From the NCBI GenBank assembly GCA_903813345.2, contig CAIIXF020000009.1:17073759-17137758 (forward strand): a stretch of DNA of 64,000 nucleotides, in the 5' to 3' direction. This stretch comes from Owenia fusiformis. Taxonomy: Eukaryota; Annelida; Polychaeta; Sabellida; Oweniidae. The position numbers and the translations under genes were made by a program. Positions 57,401 through 64,000 of this stretch are shown in pieces. Below the pieces are notes generated by a model, which saw nothing but the letters and a program-made list of their open reading frames with translations, was not told where the DNA came from and did not search any database. Each line of letters starts with the position of its first letter. Position 1 is the first letter of the stretch.

Positions 57401-57499
57401 AGCTCGACAGGAAACTTGAGATAAAAGCACCAACAACAAGTTCAATATGATCCTGATGGTAATGGATTGTTTGCCACGTGATATAACTAGCGGAACCAA
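36345..57499 (-). CDS. Adhesion G-protein-coupled receptor with C-type lectin domain; 13 exons, about 747 aa
   Basis: Exons (5' to 3' on the minus strand): 57499-57400, 49201-49006, 48709-48576, 48451-47623, 44890-44779, 44597-44494, 43303-43201, 41318-41098, 40865-40799, 39099-39014, 38855-38729, 38439-38398 and 36467-36345. All junctions are GT-AG with consistent phases. Domains: signal peptide 1-33; C-type lectin domain about 35-171; GAIN domain about 172-443 with GPS; autoproteolysis expected at HL|T (444/445); TM1-TM7 about 465-707; tail ending TPVDI. This is a plasma-membrane class B2 receptor; after self-cleavage the TSFAILM segment would act as tethered agonist. Ligand and G protein are unknown. 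No frameshift or stop was found. The first exon is the least certain. Confidence 0.93.
36519..37415. repeat. Tandem direct duplication, about 448 bp x 2, in the receptor's last intron
   Basis: 36,519-36,967 and 36,968-37,415 are near-identical, from CATACATGTCATGCACCCAT through CTACACGTATTAATGCCCC. A few substitutions and short deletions separate them (CTGCTTGTTG versus GAATGTTG). Copy 1 begins only about 52 bp beyond the last exon's acceptor. Confidence 0.9.
37416..38397. other. Receptor intron 12, remainder; nothing recognised
   Basis: Two overlapping opposite-strand open frames near 37.87-38.41 kb have no family features. They sit next to the TM7 exon and are best read as chance frames in the intron. 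Confidence 0.4.
38398..39099 (-). CDS. Receptor exons 10-12: TM5 end to TM7
   Basis: Exon 39099-39014: VNCVVLGFVIKTFLSVKRNA, end of TM5 and third intracellular loop. Exon 38855-38729: VLLPVMGMTWVFGALAIQEG (TM6, the class's LLP..G.TWVFG) and FQYIFAILNTLQ. Exon 38439-38398: GFFIFLFHCMFNEE, completing TM7 (FAILN.LQGFFIF). Splice phases are 0/2, 2/0 and 0/0. Confidence 0.95.
39100..40108. other. Receptor intron 9, left part; nothing recognised
   Basis: AT-rich sequence without inverted repeats that I can see. One 61-codon open frame (39,422-39,607) has no recognisable features. Confidence 0.35.
40109..40620. repeat. Dispersed repeat, copy 2 (partner at 7.76-8.23 kb)
   Basis: Same element and orientation as 7,758-8,225, with short insertions (for example GCATAGGATAGCACAATCAA and TTATCTGATTGGTCG). 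It keeps the open stretch ISDISAIIYPKVILKIYPWY. It lies in the receptor intron between TM5 exons. Confidence 0.75.
40799..44597 (-). CDS. Receptor exons 6-9: TM1 to start of TM5
   Basis: Exon 44597-44494: TM1, LSIITYVGCAVSLLSLLLTV. Exon 43303-43201: LYRSDRAFILLNLAAALIVS, TM2. Exon 41318-41098: VACFVVAILLHYSFLACFFW followed by MLNQGLFLYIKL (TM3, with the class's H-x-x-x-L and WML.eGL.LY pattern) and GWFPPAIIVGISVAV (TM4). Exon 40865-40799: HCWLSDRFYLRLSFIIPALA (extracellular loop 2 CWLS motif and TM5 start). All match class B2 receptors. Confidence 0.95.
41791..42098. mobile_element. Inverted-repeat element rich in AGTACT words, about 308 bp
   Basis: ACAGGGAGATATGCTGATTA at the left pairs with CGGCATATCTCCCTGT at the right. 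The interior is a series of near-palindromic phrases such as ATGAGTACTCATTTAGTACT and CATGTCATGAGTGC. It may fold into many alternative hairpins. No coding capacity. Confidence 0.65.
42252..42974. mobile_element. TIR element family 'AAAGGATAGG', copy 1 (723 bp)
   Basis: The left end AAAGGATAGGTGATATGGTG is inverted at the right end as a diverged TTCACC...ACCACTCCTTT. Both ends include TTTCTCTTAAACC or its complement. The interior is homologous to 51.3-52.1 and 52.9-53.6 kb (TTTCCGAACCTTGTTGGAAC, AACATGTTGTCTTTATGTCG). Non-autonomous. Confidence 0.8.
43428..43500. repeat. Left-end fragment of the pearl-like element
   Basis: ATTATTATCCCACCGAACGA AGTTCGAGGGGGATA followed by CCGTCCGTCCGTTCG. Only the head hairpin and the CCGT tract remain. 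Confidence 0.65.
44235..44340. repeat. Palindrome with conserved central core (locus C)
   Basis: The outer arms are TTGGATATGGGGTTTATCC and GGATAAACCCCATATCCAA. The inner arms are AAATATGCATATCTACC and GGTAGATATGCATATCTC. The 22-nt centre (44,275-44,296; reverse strand reads CTGAGGGACCGCAGGGACAG AA) matches locus A at 17 of 22 positions. It lies in the intron upstream of the TM1-exon donor region. Confidence 0.78.
44385..44505. repeat. Tandem ~20-bp repeat overlapping the TM1 exon's splice donor
   Basis: Units of ATTAGATAACACACCTGAAT are repeated about five times with variation. On the minus strand each recent unit reads ATATTCAG|GTGTGTTA, the same string as the real exon end and donor at 44,494. 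Confidence 0.8.
44779..44890 (-). CDS. Receptor exon 5: GPS motif and cleavage site
   Basis: Encodes SWSSSGCRAH...TTCHCNHLTSFAILMQ. The CHCNHLTSFAIL string is the canonical GPS with scissile Leu-Thr bond, and the upstream Trp and Cys are in place. All residues needed for autoproteolysis (His, Leu, Thr) are intact, so the receptor should be cleaved. Confidence 0.95.
45850..46060. repeat. Fragment of the ~155-bp unit
   Basis: AAACCGTTTGATGGATTGAT, TCCTGGGTAAATGTTAGG and CCGTCCTAAAATCTTATCTG match the units at 14.5-16.1 and 30.1-30.5 kb. About one and a third diverged units. Confidence 0.6.
46075..46595. mobile_element. MITE with 8-bp target duplication (521 bp), hAT-like
   Basis: TIRs of about 55 bp start TCACACCGGAATACCCTG and end CAGGGTATTCCGGTGTGA. 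The flanks are identical 8-mers, TTCTATTC at 46,067-46,074 and 46,596-46,603. An 8-bp duplication is typical of hAT elements, although the terminus is not the common CAGGG. No transposase. A second copy starts at 63,675. Confidence 0.85.
47205..47545. repeat. 40-bp minisatellite, about 8 copies, in receptor intron 4
   Basis: The unit is TGCCAATTGGTATGATTGTC TTTACACTTATTACAGACAG. Units alternate between GTCTTTACAC and GTATTTACAC and between ACAATGCC and ACAGTGCC. It ends about 80 bp from the GAIN exon. Confidence 0.93.
47623..48451 (-). CDS. Receptor exon 4: end of lectin domain and GAIN domain
   Basis: This 829-bp exon is the largest in the window. It begins GDCVEMTVNGQGFHM and closes the lectin domain at FICK. 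It continues as a GAIN domain: a helical part with DLLDVMDNMPEIKAG, VSKEQMVKFATTTLEIVSDL and LVKTVDDTGSLLALKV, then beta strands SISLPNEVF, NAIVVNTTEPIVIIFSHSRP and VCGFLVYDD leading into the GPS. A basic RQRR|D site (residues 314-317) fits the furin consensus. It ends in phase 2 (GTGAGA donor) and joins the GPS exon as Ser. Confidence 0.93.
48576..49201 (-). CDS. Receptor exons 2-3: C-type lectin domain (first two thirds)
   Basis: Exon 49201-49006 encodes FDNCGKKDSNNWVTNRGNSY, then SDKKNLSEAENTC and GHLTSVTDAEEFHFLQC. Exon 48709-48576 encodes PVLLGITKNAS, KWTWIGNPDN and LEPFW. This is the usual lectin order (WxxA..C...gGHLaSv...eE..fl...WiG). The domain finishes in the next exon with DCVEM, KTKC and FIC. 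The four standard disulphide cysteines are present (70-171 and 146-163). Two extra cysteines (38 and 91) may pair. The WND calcium-site motif is replaced (GFHMAKTKC), so calcium-dependent sugar binding is unlikely. Confidence 0.9.
49202..51295. other. Receptor intron 1, first part; one small minisatellite
   Basis: Nothing recognised apart from a 17-bp minisatellite at about 50,835-50,908 (TGCAAATGTGTCACTTTGC, five units alternating TCACTTT and TCACTCT). Confidence 0.55.
51296..52086. mobile_element. TIR element family 'AAAGGATAGG', copy 2, left end truncated
   Basis: Homologous to 42,252-42,974 from ATCCAATTATTGAAAACATT to the right end ACCACTTCTTT. The left terminal repeat is missing. It carries an 84-bp nested insertion at 51,803-51,886. 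Confidence 0.8.
51803..51886. mobile_element. Nested 84-bp MITE with 9-bp target duplication
   Basis: The element begins TACCCTTTGCA and ends TGCACGCAGGGTA. It is flanked by TACAAAGAA at 51,794-51,802 and 51,887-51,895. Copies 1 and 3 of the host element keep the empty site (ATACCAAGAACAAAAG or similar). Confidence 0.82.
52921..53591. mobile_element. TIR element family 'AAAGGATAGG', copy 3 (671 bp)
   Basis: Both ends are intact: AAAGGATAGGTATCGATATG and, inverted, CATATCGATACCACTCCTTT. The interior matches copies 1 and 2 but lacks the AACATGTTGTCTTTATGTCG segment. The TIR is about 50 bp. Confidence 0.83.
54193..55172. mobile_element. Tc1/mariner-like element, 980 bp, decayed
   Basis: TIRs: CAGTGTGTCTCAAAAAAATG at the left, and inverted at the right TTTTTTTGAGACACACTG. 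Similarity continues about 110 bp (TTACAAAAAGTTCAATATCT, GATACCAAAAGACAA). The right flank begins TA. On the minus strand near 54,710-54,760 a frame ends YQMDWPQGHPTLHP, which resembles the WPPRSPDLTPLD end of mariner-type catalytic domains with the Asp lost. No intact transposase. Confidence 0.68.
55200..57399. other. Receptor intron 1, last part; a small palindromic cluster, otherwise nothing
   Basis: At 55,355-55,450 the words TATGGCATA and TATGCCATA and GCGGAATAT recur in both orientations, recalling the word-palindromes at 21.9, 28.3 and 44.3 kb but without the GAGGGA core. The rest is featureless; a 93-codon plus-strand frame at 55,623 looks random. Confidence 0.45.
57400..57499 (-). 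CDS. Receptor exon 1: start codon and signal peptide
   Basis: ATG at 57,499 opens 33 codons with a hydrophobic core ITIRIILNLLLVLLSQVSC and a plausible signal-peptidase site near CRA|S. It ends in phase 1 at a weak GTATTA donor. The split codon becomes AGT with the next exon at 49,201, 8.2 kb away. Chosen because it is the only signal-peptide-like minus-strand frame upstream with the right phase. An alternative first exon cannot be excluded. Confidence 0.6.
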
Positions 57500-58900
57500 A
57501 ATGCAATGATACGTTGACCTAGCAATAGATATGATATTATCTGAGATGACATCGACAATATATTATGCAGACAAAGACAAGATCGAAACGTGTAAACAAA
57601 TTATTCCCGGGACATTATTCATTAGAATGGAGCACAGCTGTGTTAATAATATGTCACGAATACAGGAAATCGACGATGTTCATTGTTGCAATTCAATGAC
57701 GTTGGGCCAGTTCATCTCATGATAACATTGCACATGTTACTATATTGTATTGTTCATGACTGGAGGCCACATTGCACATGGTAATGTTTATATAGTCGTA
57801 AAATCATAGATCGAATGGTTGAACAGTCACATTTGTTAAATACCTCATAGTTTTTAAATCAGGAAAAGTTATATTTGAATGATTAAACTATATTTTCGAA
57901 CTTTGCACTGGACTTTAATCGTTATGGATCATGAATCGTAGAAATCAATATTCCTAGACATCTGCGTTTATCAAATGATACCCCTTGTGTATTGTACTTG
58001 TATGATATTTCATAACAGGTCTAGGTGCATGTCGATTTGTAAATTATTTATTATCATTAGTTGCAATGATAGAGAAAATTACAGCAGCACTTATAGACGA
58101 ATTAGTCTTTTGAATTCGTAATTTAAAAACAATTTAAAACGAGTGATTATAGAAAATGTTTAATAAATCAGTCCTCGTTCACGATGTACTATTTTTGGTT
58201 GAATATTGGACTTTGGAAGAACCTTACGATCACACATATGTGTCGTCCTACTGCAGTACTGTCACTGGTCCAACAGTGCCACGATTTAAGAGTTGACCGC
58301 CCTTTGTATCTTGAATATCCATGATTATCGGATTGGTGTTGATAACGTAGGATGAAGAAAATATTGCTGAGATAGCTTGTATTTTCGACCATCGATCTAT
58401 AGACAGCACCTGTAACATGTAGTCTCCCTGGTTCAGCTTTCAACCATTATCAGATTAGGTAAACACAATCATTAGTTGCCAATTCATCGTGCCAACTTTT
58501 ACTTAATATAATTGAGTAATTCTATCGTGTATTTTACTGCTTGATTAGTTATTCAGAATTGTACCAGTAACACAGTGTGACGAAATCCACGCAAACCTGG
58601 CTTATGATGGCAAGGTAAAAAAGGATAAACAATGAGCCTTGGGTCGAAAGGTAAATTGTTTATTTAACTTAAACCACACAATGACTCTTATGAAAGGTTA
58701 ATGGCACATGATCTAATCTTGAAAGATTGATTTATTTTGTATTGACTGTTAAACTAGATATGTGAGTTGATACAATTAAGTAAGTGATTGGGCTATAATT
58801 AATTCAGTTTCAGTGCTCTGCATGTAACAGCCCGGGTACAGTGAAATTTGTTTTCTTTTGTATTTGCCATTCAACTATCAAGCCTCCTAGACTTCCACTA
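57500..58900. other. Region upstream of receptor start; no recognised feature
   Basis: The receptor's promoter should be here, but no TATA box or initiator stands out. An 84-codon minus-strand frame (58,189-58,443) is not recognisable and lacks splice support. I do not call it a gene. Confidence 0.4.
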
Positions 58901-58914
58901 TCGCGATCATCAAT

Positions 58915-61875
58915 GGCCGACCTCGAGAACTAACCACGGTTCTCACAACGCGAATATCGATTCTTTAGTCACGAATCACCAATTCATGCTGATGATCGTC
59001 ATGTTCTGCAATCAGAACGATTGACAACGTACTTAAGACGAAATGGACGTAAAACAAACGGGACTGTCGTACTTCAATCCCACTAGGGATGTATTAGACT
59101 AGGTAGAACTAATTGCAAACGGGTTTAAACTGATTAAGGACGTAACTGAACTTCCTGGAAACGTCGTGGAGACAGAATAAAGACTGCTTATGAAGGAATA
59201 GCTATTACCCTACTATCACACCAAACTAGTTCTCAAGTACGTTCTCGAAAACGGGCTTAAACTGAACGGTTGACGTACTAAGAACCGTTTGGGTCTGTTT
59301 ACAAACTTTATCAAACTACCAGAACATAGAGCATGCTGGTGCTGGTGCAATAGGATATCGATTGCAATACGTGTGCACACCGACATGGTGCGATCTGAAC
59401 GAACTGAGAATGAGATAGACGTATTGAATACTGTTTATGAACAAAGTAGCTAATTAATTTAGACATATTTCACGACTTCAGCCACATTTAGCCCGTTTTA
59501 CGGCTTTTTCGTAGGACTGGAAAGAACGGTTGAAAAGTAGTTTGGTGTGATAGGGGGGGGGGGGGGTTACACCAAAGTGGTTGTCACTGCATTTTTTAAA
59601 ACGTTACCGAACTGGTTTTAAACTGTGTGCGAACGAAATAAACGTAGCTGCGACCTTCCACGGTCTCTTTACGAACTTCACAGACGTGCTCGGACGGAAA
59701 GGTGATTTAGAATTTTGAACCATTTCAAAATTCGTTGGCGATCATACCGTACTGTAATTAGATCGTGTGACAACGCACTTCAAACGAGATGACGTACTAG
59801 AAGTACGAACCTAACCCGGGAACCTAATTGCCGTACTTTCGATCCTACTTGGGACGCGTTAACGACGTTGTGCAATCAGATATCTATGGCTGGCCATCTG
59901 GACCAATGTATCGTCATACTTTCAACGCCGTAACTTTTAACGCCGTAAAAACGATTTCATACGTCGTAAAGAATTACTTTTAAGGCCGTTAAAAACGATT
60001 TGTACGTCGTCAAAACTGATTTTTTACGCCGTTAAATATTATCTTTTACGCCGTTAAAAATCATTTTGAACGGTGTCAAAACTGTTTTTACGCCGTTAAA
60101 AATTATTTTGTACGGCGTCAAAATTGATTTTTTACTTTTTACGCCGTTCAAAATAATTTTTTCAAAACGATTTTGCACAACCAATTAAAACAATCTTTTC
60201 AAACAGCCAGCTGGATGACACCAAGTACGTTGTTTACCGTTGCCCCAATTTCAGTTATTTCACTATCAGCCATTTTTCATTTTACCCAATGAAAACTCGA
60301 TGTATATCAAATTCCCGGGACAGTTGTAGTCTTCCATACAAACAAATGCGTCTGGCAAATAAAAATGCCAATATAAATGATAAATGTAACATACATTAAC
60401 AGAAAAATAGGGGTTTGGATTCTTATTTTTTATTTCGTTATCTATGAGCGTTAGCAGTTATCTAACATTTATTTTATAATGGCTATCGCAAGAACTCTAC
60501 GTTGGGCTTACAATGGAGAAAACTGCATTTTTGTAGCTGCAAGTTGAGAAAAGCCATTTCAGTTGTCAAAAGTAAGGACGTATAAAATCGTTTTTGACGC
60601 CGTTCAAAATTAATTTTTAACAGCGTATGAAATCGTTTTTGACTGCGTATAAAATCTTTTTTGACGGCGTTAAAAGTTATTTTAAGGGCGTATAAAATAG
60701 TTTTTGACGGCGTTAAAATTAATTTTTAACAGCCTATGAAATCGTTTTTGACTGCGTATAAAATCTTTTTTGACGGCGTTAAAAGTATTTATTACGGCGT
60801 TAAAAGTATGACGATACATTGGTCCAGACGGCCAGCCATAGATATCAATCACGTGTGCACACCGACATGGTGCAACCTGGACGAATTGCGAATGAGATGG
60901 ACGTATCAAAGACTGTTTACGAACAAAGTAGCTTATTACCCCCCTATCACACCAAATTAGTTCTTACCCGTTCTTGCCAGTCCTACGAAAACGTCGTAAA
61001 ACGGGCTCAATCTGGCTGTGGTCGGGAAATATGTCTAAAATAATTAGCTACTTCGTTCATAAACAGTCTTCAATACGTCCATCTCATTCGCAGTTCGTTC
61101 AGGTCGCACCACGTCGGTGTGCAACGTCGTATAACGCGTCCCTTAGGGTAGAAGGTCATCATGACCTGATTACAGAACGGTATGGTCGCCATCGAATTTT
61201 GAATTTTGAAAAAAATCTAAATCACATTCCCCGTCCGGGAAAGTCCATGAAATTCGTAAACAGACCGTAGAACGTAGCGACGTTCATTCCGTTCGCACAC
61301 AGTTTAAAACCAGTTTTGAAGAACGCAGTGGCAACTTGCTTGGTGTGATAGCTATATGTTTGCTAACTCGTTGATAAATACGTTCTTAATCAGTTTTAAC
61401 CCGTTTGCAATTAGTTCTTCCTCGTTCTCAATACGTCCTCAGACAGTTCAACTCGTTGTAAAAACGTCCCTAGTAGGATTGAAGTACAACGGTTCCGTTC
61501 GTAGAACGCCCAGCTCGTCGTTAGTAGGTTGTCACTCGTTCTAATTGTAGAACGTGCCGACCAGGAGAATATTTTGAGCATGTTCTAAGTTCTAGAGGAC
61601 CTACCCGTTCGAGTACGTTCGATGAAGTTTGTAAATAGACCCCCAAACGGTTCTAAGTACGTCCAGTCCGTTCGTACACAGTTGAAGCCCGTTTTAGAGA
61701 ACGAAGTGAGAACTAGTTTGGTGTGATAGTAGGGTTACTTAATTAAGACATATTTCCCGACCACAGCAAGACTTACGTGTTTTTGTAGGACTGAAAAGAA
61801 CGGTCAAGAACTAATTTGGTGTGATAGGGGGGTAAATAATCGATATCATTGGCACTGTGAGAACCGTGGTTCACG
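58915..61875. mobile_element. CpG-rich foldback complex, about 3 kb, nested inverted modules
   Basis: Inner palindrome: GATATCTATGGCTGGCCATC at 59,878 pairs with GGCCAGCCATAGATATC at 60,833. Between them are arrays of ACGCCGTTAAAA words, direct at 59,928-60,180 and inverted at 60,590-60,810. Outer modules are bounded by TTTGGTGTGATAG or its complement (59,213; 59,542; 60,945; 61,339; 61,712; 61,815). Longer arms pair too (GTGTGCACACCGACATGGTG near 59,371 and 60,853, same orientation; CCGTTTGGGTCTGTTTACAA versus TTGTAAATAGACCCCCAAAC). No coding frame. Probably several nested insertions of one foldback family. Confidence 0.6.
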
Positions 61876-61914
61876 AGGACAGATCTGATGATCACGTTAG
61901 TGAAAATCTTGGAG

Positions 61915-61995
61915 GCCTGGCTCAGTGAATAGGGCTGATTAGTTCAGCTTCGGTGGACTGTGACAGTCCGGGTGTAATAAACATTGACCATGGTT
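61915..61995 (+). repeat. Possible tRNA-derived SINE head
   Basis: TGGCTCAGTGAATAGGGC resembles a polymerase III A box, and GGTTCGAATTT about 65 bp later resembles a B box. The spacing is long. A related string (TTCAGTTTCAGTGCTCTGCA...CCCGGGTACAG) is at 58,803. Weak evidence. Confidence 0.25.
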
Positions 61996-62299
61996 CGAAT
62001 TTGTAAGTAAGCTTGGATCAATAATGTATATAGCAACACACATTAATTCATTGTAATGTAATTGTTTTATTTTAAAGAGAGCACTTACTTTGCAGGAAGA
62101 GTACCTGTACATTTGTGTATTGTTTTTAACTGATGGAAACTACGAAACTGTCATTTGTCTTTTGTGCTACACTGGTTTTTCGTAGCTTGCCAAGTGTGCA
62201 TTCTTTATAAACAAGAGAAAAAGAATGTACAATTCTTCTGATACAACAGTAAATTCTTTAAAATAGTTCATTCTATCGTGTTGCTACCTAAGTGGGGAG

Positions 62300-62650
62300 T
62301 TATACGTGTGTAAAATAAAAGTATTGAAGCGGTTGTATTTTTATCCATAACCGAAATCCCTTGACCTCTATAAAGTTCCGTTGAAGGCTAATTAGTTCTG
62401 AATTGACAATGGAAAATGAATTGCTCCAGACAACCTCATTATATTGTATTAAGTGATTAGCCTGATTGGATCCTAAAGTAGCTTCTTGGAATAACATCCC
62501 CTGCATCTGCATGATTAAACCATCTCCAACGCCAACAACAGGATTTAAACGCGATGTTAATGTGTATTCAATGGCTAAGTTATGGTTTAGTGAAGCTGCC
62601 AAAAAATCCCATCTTGAATCTCCAAGTTGTGAGCTTTTGCATACTTGTTT
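62300..62650 (-). other. Orphan 123-codon open frame, possibly an exon
   Basis: The frame contains GDSRWDFLAASLNHNLAIEY, VVGVGDGLIMQMQGMLFQEA and NHLIQYNEVVWSNSFSIVNS. Its composition looks protein-like, not satellite-like, and it is the longest non-repeat open frame outside the receptor. I recognise no family. The apparent N-terminus overlaps the TIR of the neighbouring element (from 62,657), so a real exon would have to start downstream of that, perhaps after the AAAG at about 62,637. No partner exon found. Confidence 0.3.
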
Positions 62651-62656
62651 TGGATG

Positions 62657-63544
62657 TACACTCCCCTCCATAAGTTTGGCAACCTTTTTTCCCCCATTGA
62701 ACTACGTGTTAAAGCCTCTTTACCTTTGAATTTGTATTCACTTAACCTGCGATAAAAATACTTATATTATTGATGGAAACGTAATTTGACTTAAATTCCA
62801 ATACCTCCAAATTTTCTCAATTTTTTTCCTCAATTACAATAGGTCGAAAATTGATGATAAATTTGATGAACATTTGAAAATCGACATTCCCATGTTAACC
62901 AATGGGAAATGGTAGGTTTGCCGCAAGTCATATGACAGAATATCCATCCATCTGAGTCCTTGCAAAAAATACGAGTGAGGCAGGCAATTGAATTTGCTAA
63001 CTTAATTTAACAAAAAATTGATATGTTTATTCAGGTTCAACAAAGTTATAGGGCATTAAAGTCAAAATTGTTTTTCAAAAAACCTCTCCCATTGAAATAA
63101 CACAGGAGGCGAAAAATTATTTTCAAAAATAACTTTGAAGCGTTAATATTCATCAAATAAACTGAACACTTAGTGTTCAAAAAAGTTAGACAATTCAATT
63201 TTCTACATAAAAATATTTTTTGATGAATCGTTTACAGAAAAGAAATCCCGATTTCTGATTTGCCCCGAACCCTCCATTTCCCATTGGATTACATGGGAAT
63301 GACGATTTTCAAAAATTCATCAAATTTATCATCAATTTTCGACCTATTGTAATTGAGGAAAAAACTGAGAAAATTTGGAGGTATTGGAAATAAAGTCAAG
63401 TTACGTTTTCATCAATAATATAAGTATTTTTAATATCATAAGTTATTTCATCGCCGGTTAAGTAAATAAAAATTCAAACGTAAAGGGGCTTTAACACGTA
63501 GTTCAATGGGGGAAAAGGTTGCCAAACTTATGGAGGGGAGTGTA
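62657..63544. mobile_element. Long-TIR element, 888 bp, TA termini
   Basis: The left end TACACTCCCCTCCATAAGTT is inverted at the right as AACTTATGGAGGGGAGTGTA. The arms are about 215 bp with high identity (CAATAGGTCGAAAATTGATG versus CATCAATTTTCGACCTATTG). Starting and ending with TA is what a TA-targeting (Tc1/mariner-type) insertion leaves. The interior has no coding frame. Confidence 0.83.
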
Positions 63545-63674
63545 GATCTCATTTGTAAGAAAAACATGGAAGTATCATTGTTTCAGGACATATCCTAAAA
63601 ACAAACTCAAAACAGTTCTATCCATTGCATTTGGAAAACATATTCTATTCGGATTTGCTTCTCTTCTCTATCCT

Positions 63675-64000
63675 TCACACCGGAATAGCCTGACAACGGT
63701 AAAGTCAGATACCGTTGTCACAAATGGCGGACATAACCGTCGCTTCAACTGTTTAATCACTTGGTCCTCATTTCGTGGGATTTTATCGTCGCTAATTCTG
63801 TGCATGTATTAAGCTCTCGTGATGATGTTTCATATGAAATCCCAATTTCGATCAAATTGGGTCGTGAATCGCCACAATATAGCGTCTTCGATATCGTCAA
63901 CGACAACGGAATTTGAATTTGAGTAATTTAGTGTCCGTTGTCCCGTATCTCATTTTGATCGGTTAAATTAAAGACTTTACTTCGATGGTAGAACATTATT
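63675..64000. mobile_element. Second copy of the 8-bp-TSD MITE, cut by window end
   Basis: TCACACCGGAATAGCCTG and then TCAGATACCGTTGTCACAAA match the element at 46,075. The interior follows to GGTAGAACATTA, where the window ends; the right TIR is outside. Confidence 0.8.

Noticed and set aside
1-64000. tRNA, rRNA or snRNA genes
   Set aside because: None could be supported by eye. The only polymerase III-like boxes (about 61.92 kb) are too widely spaced for a tRNA.

Overview
This is a eukaryotic, AT-rich, intron-rich nuclear segment. Its coding exons are small (33-829 bp) and sit in long introns packed with inverted-repeat elements and satellites. Gene content (an adhesion-type GPCR with a C-type lectin domain, GT-AG introns) and the repeat style (short elements carrying internal tandem cores, like the bivalve 'pearl' elements) suggest a marine mollusc, probably a bivalve. 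The taxon is an inference; nothing in the sequence proves it. Most long open frames in the window are translations of satellite DNA, not genes. I built the genes by joining exons at splice sites with matching phases.

Layout. (1) 1-5,121, minus strand: the 5' part (four exons, 108 residues) of an unrecognised, basic, Ser/Pro-rich protein that runs off the left edge. (2) 5.8-8.3 kb: back-to-back palindromic transposon remnants. (3) 12,118-26,559, plus strand: nine exons of a flavin-reductase-like (FMN-binding split barrel) protein fused to a conserved C-terminal region with two His motifs. Its first exon was not found. Its sixth visible intron holds a 4.7 kb satellite of 21/28-bp units, interrupted by a palindromic insertion. 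(4) 26.6-36.3 kb: intergenic. It holds the 3'UTR region, a 3.2 kb foldback-like element bounded by inverted 17-bp repeat arrays, and a 3.4 kb satellite of 26/28-bp units with a 702-bp higher-order repeat. (5) 36,345-57,499, minus strand: a complete adhesion GPCR of about 747 residues (signal peptide, C-type lectin domain, GAIN domain, GPS, seven TM segments, short tail) in 13 exons. (6) 57.5-64 kb: no confident gene; a CpG-rich foldback complex and several TIR elements.

The three genes show no functional link. The first two are divergent; the second and third converge on the satellite region at 26.6-36.3 kb. The observation I rate highest is a class of palindromes at three loci (21.86, 28.33 and 44.23 kb). 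They share a 22-nt central core, but each locus uses its own palindromic word, repeated symmetrically around the core.
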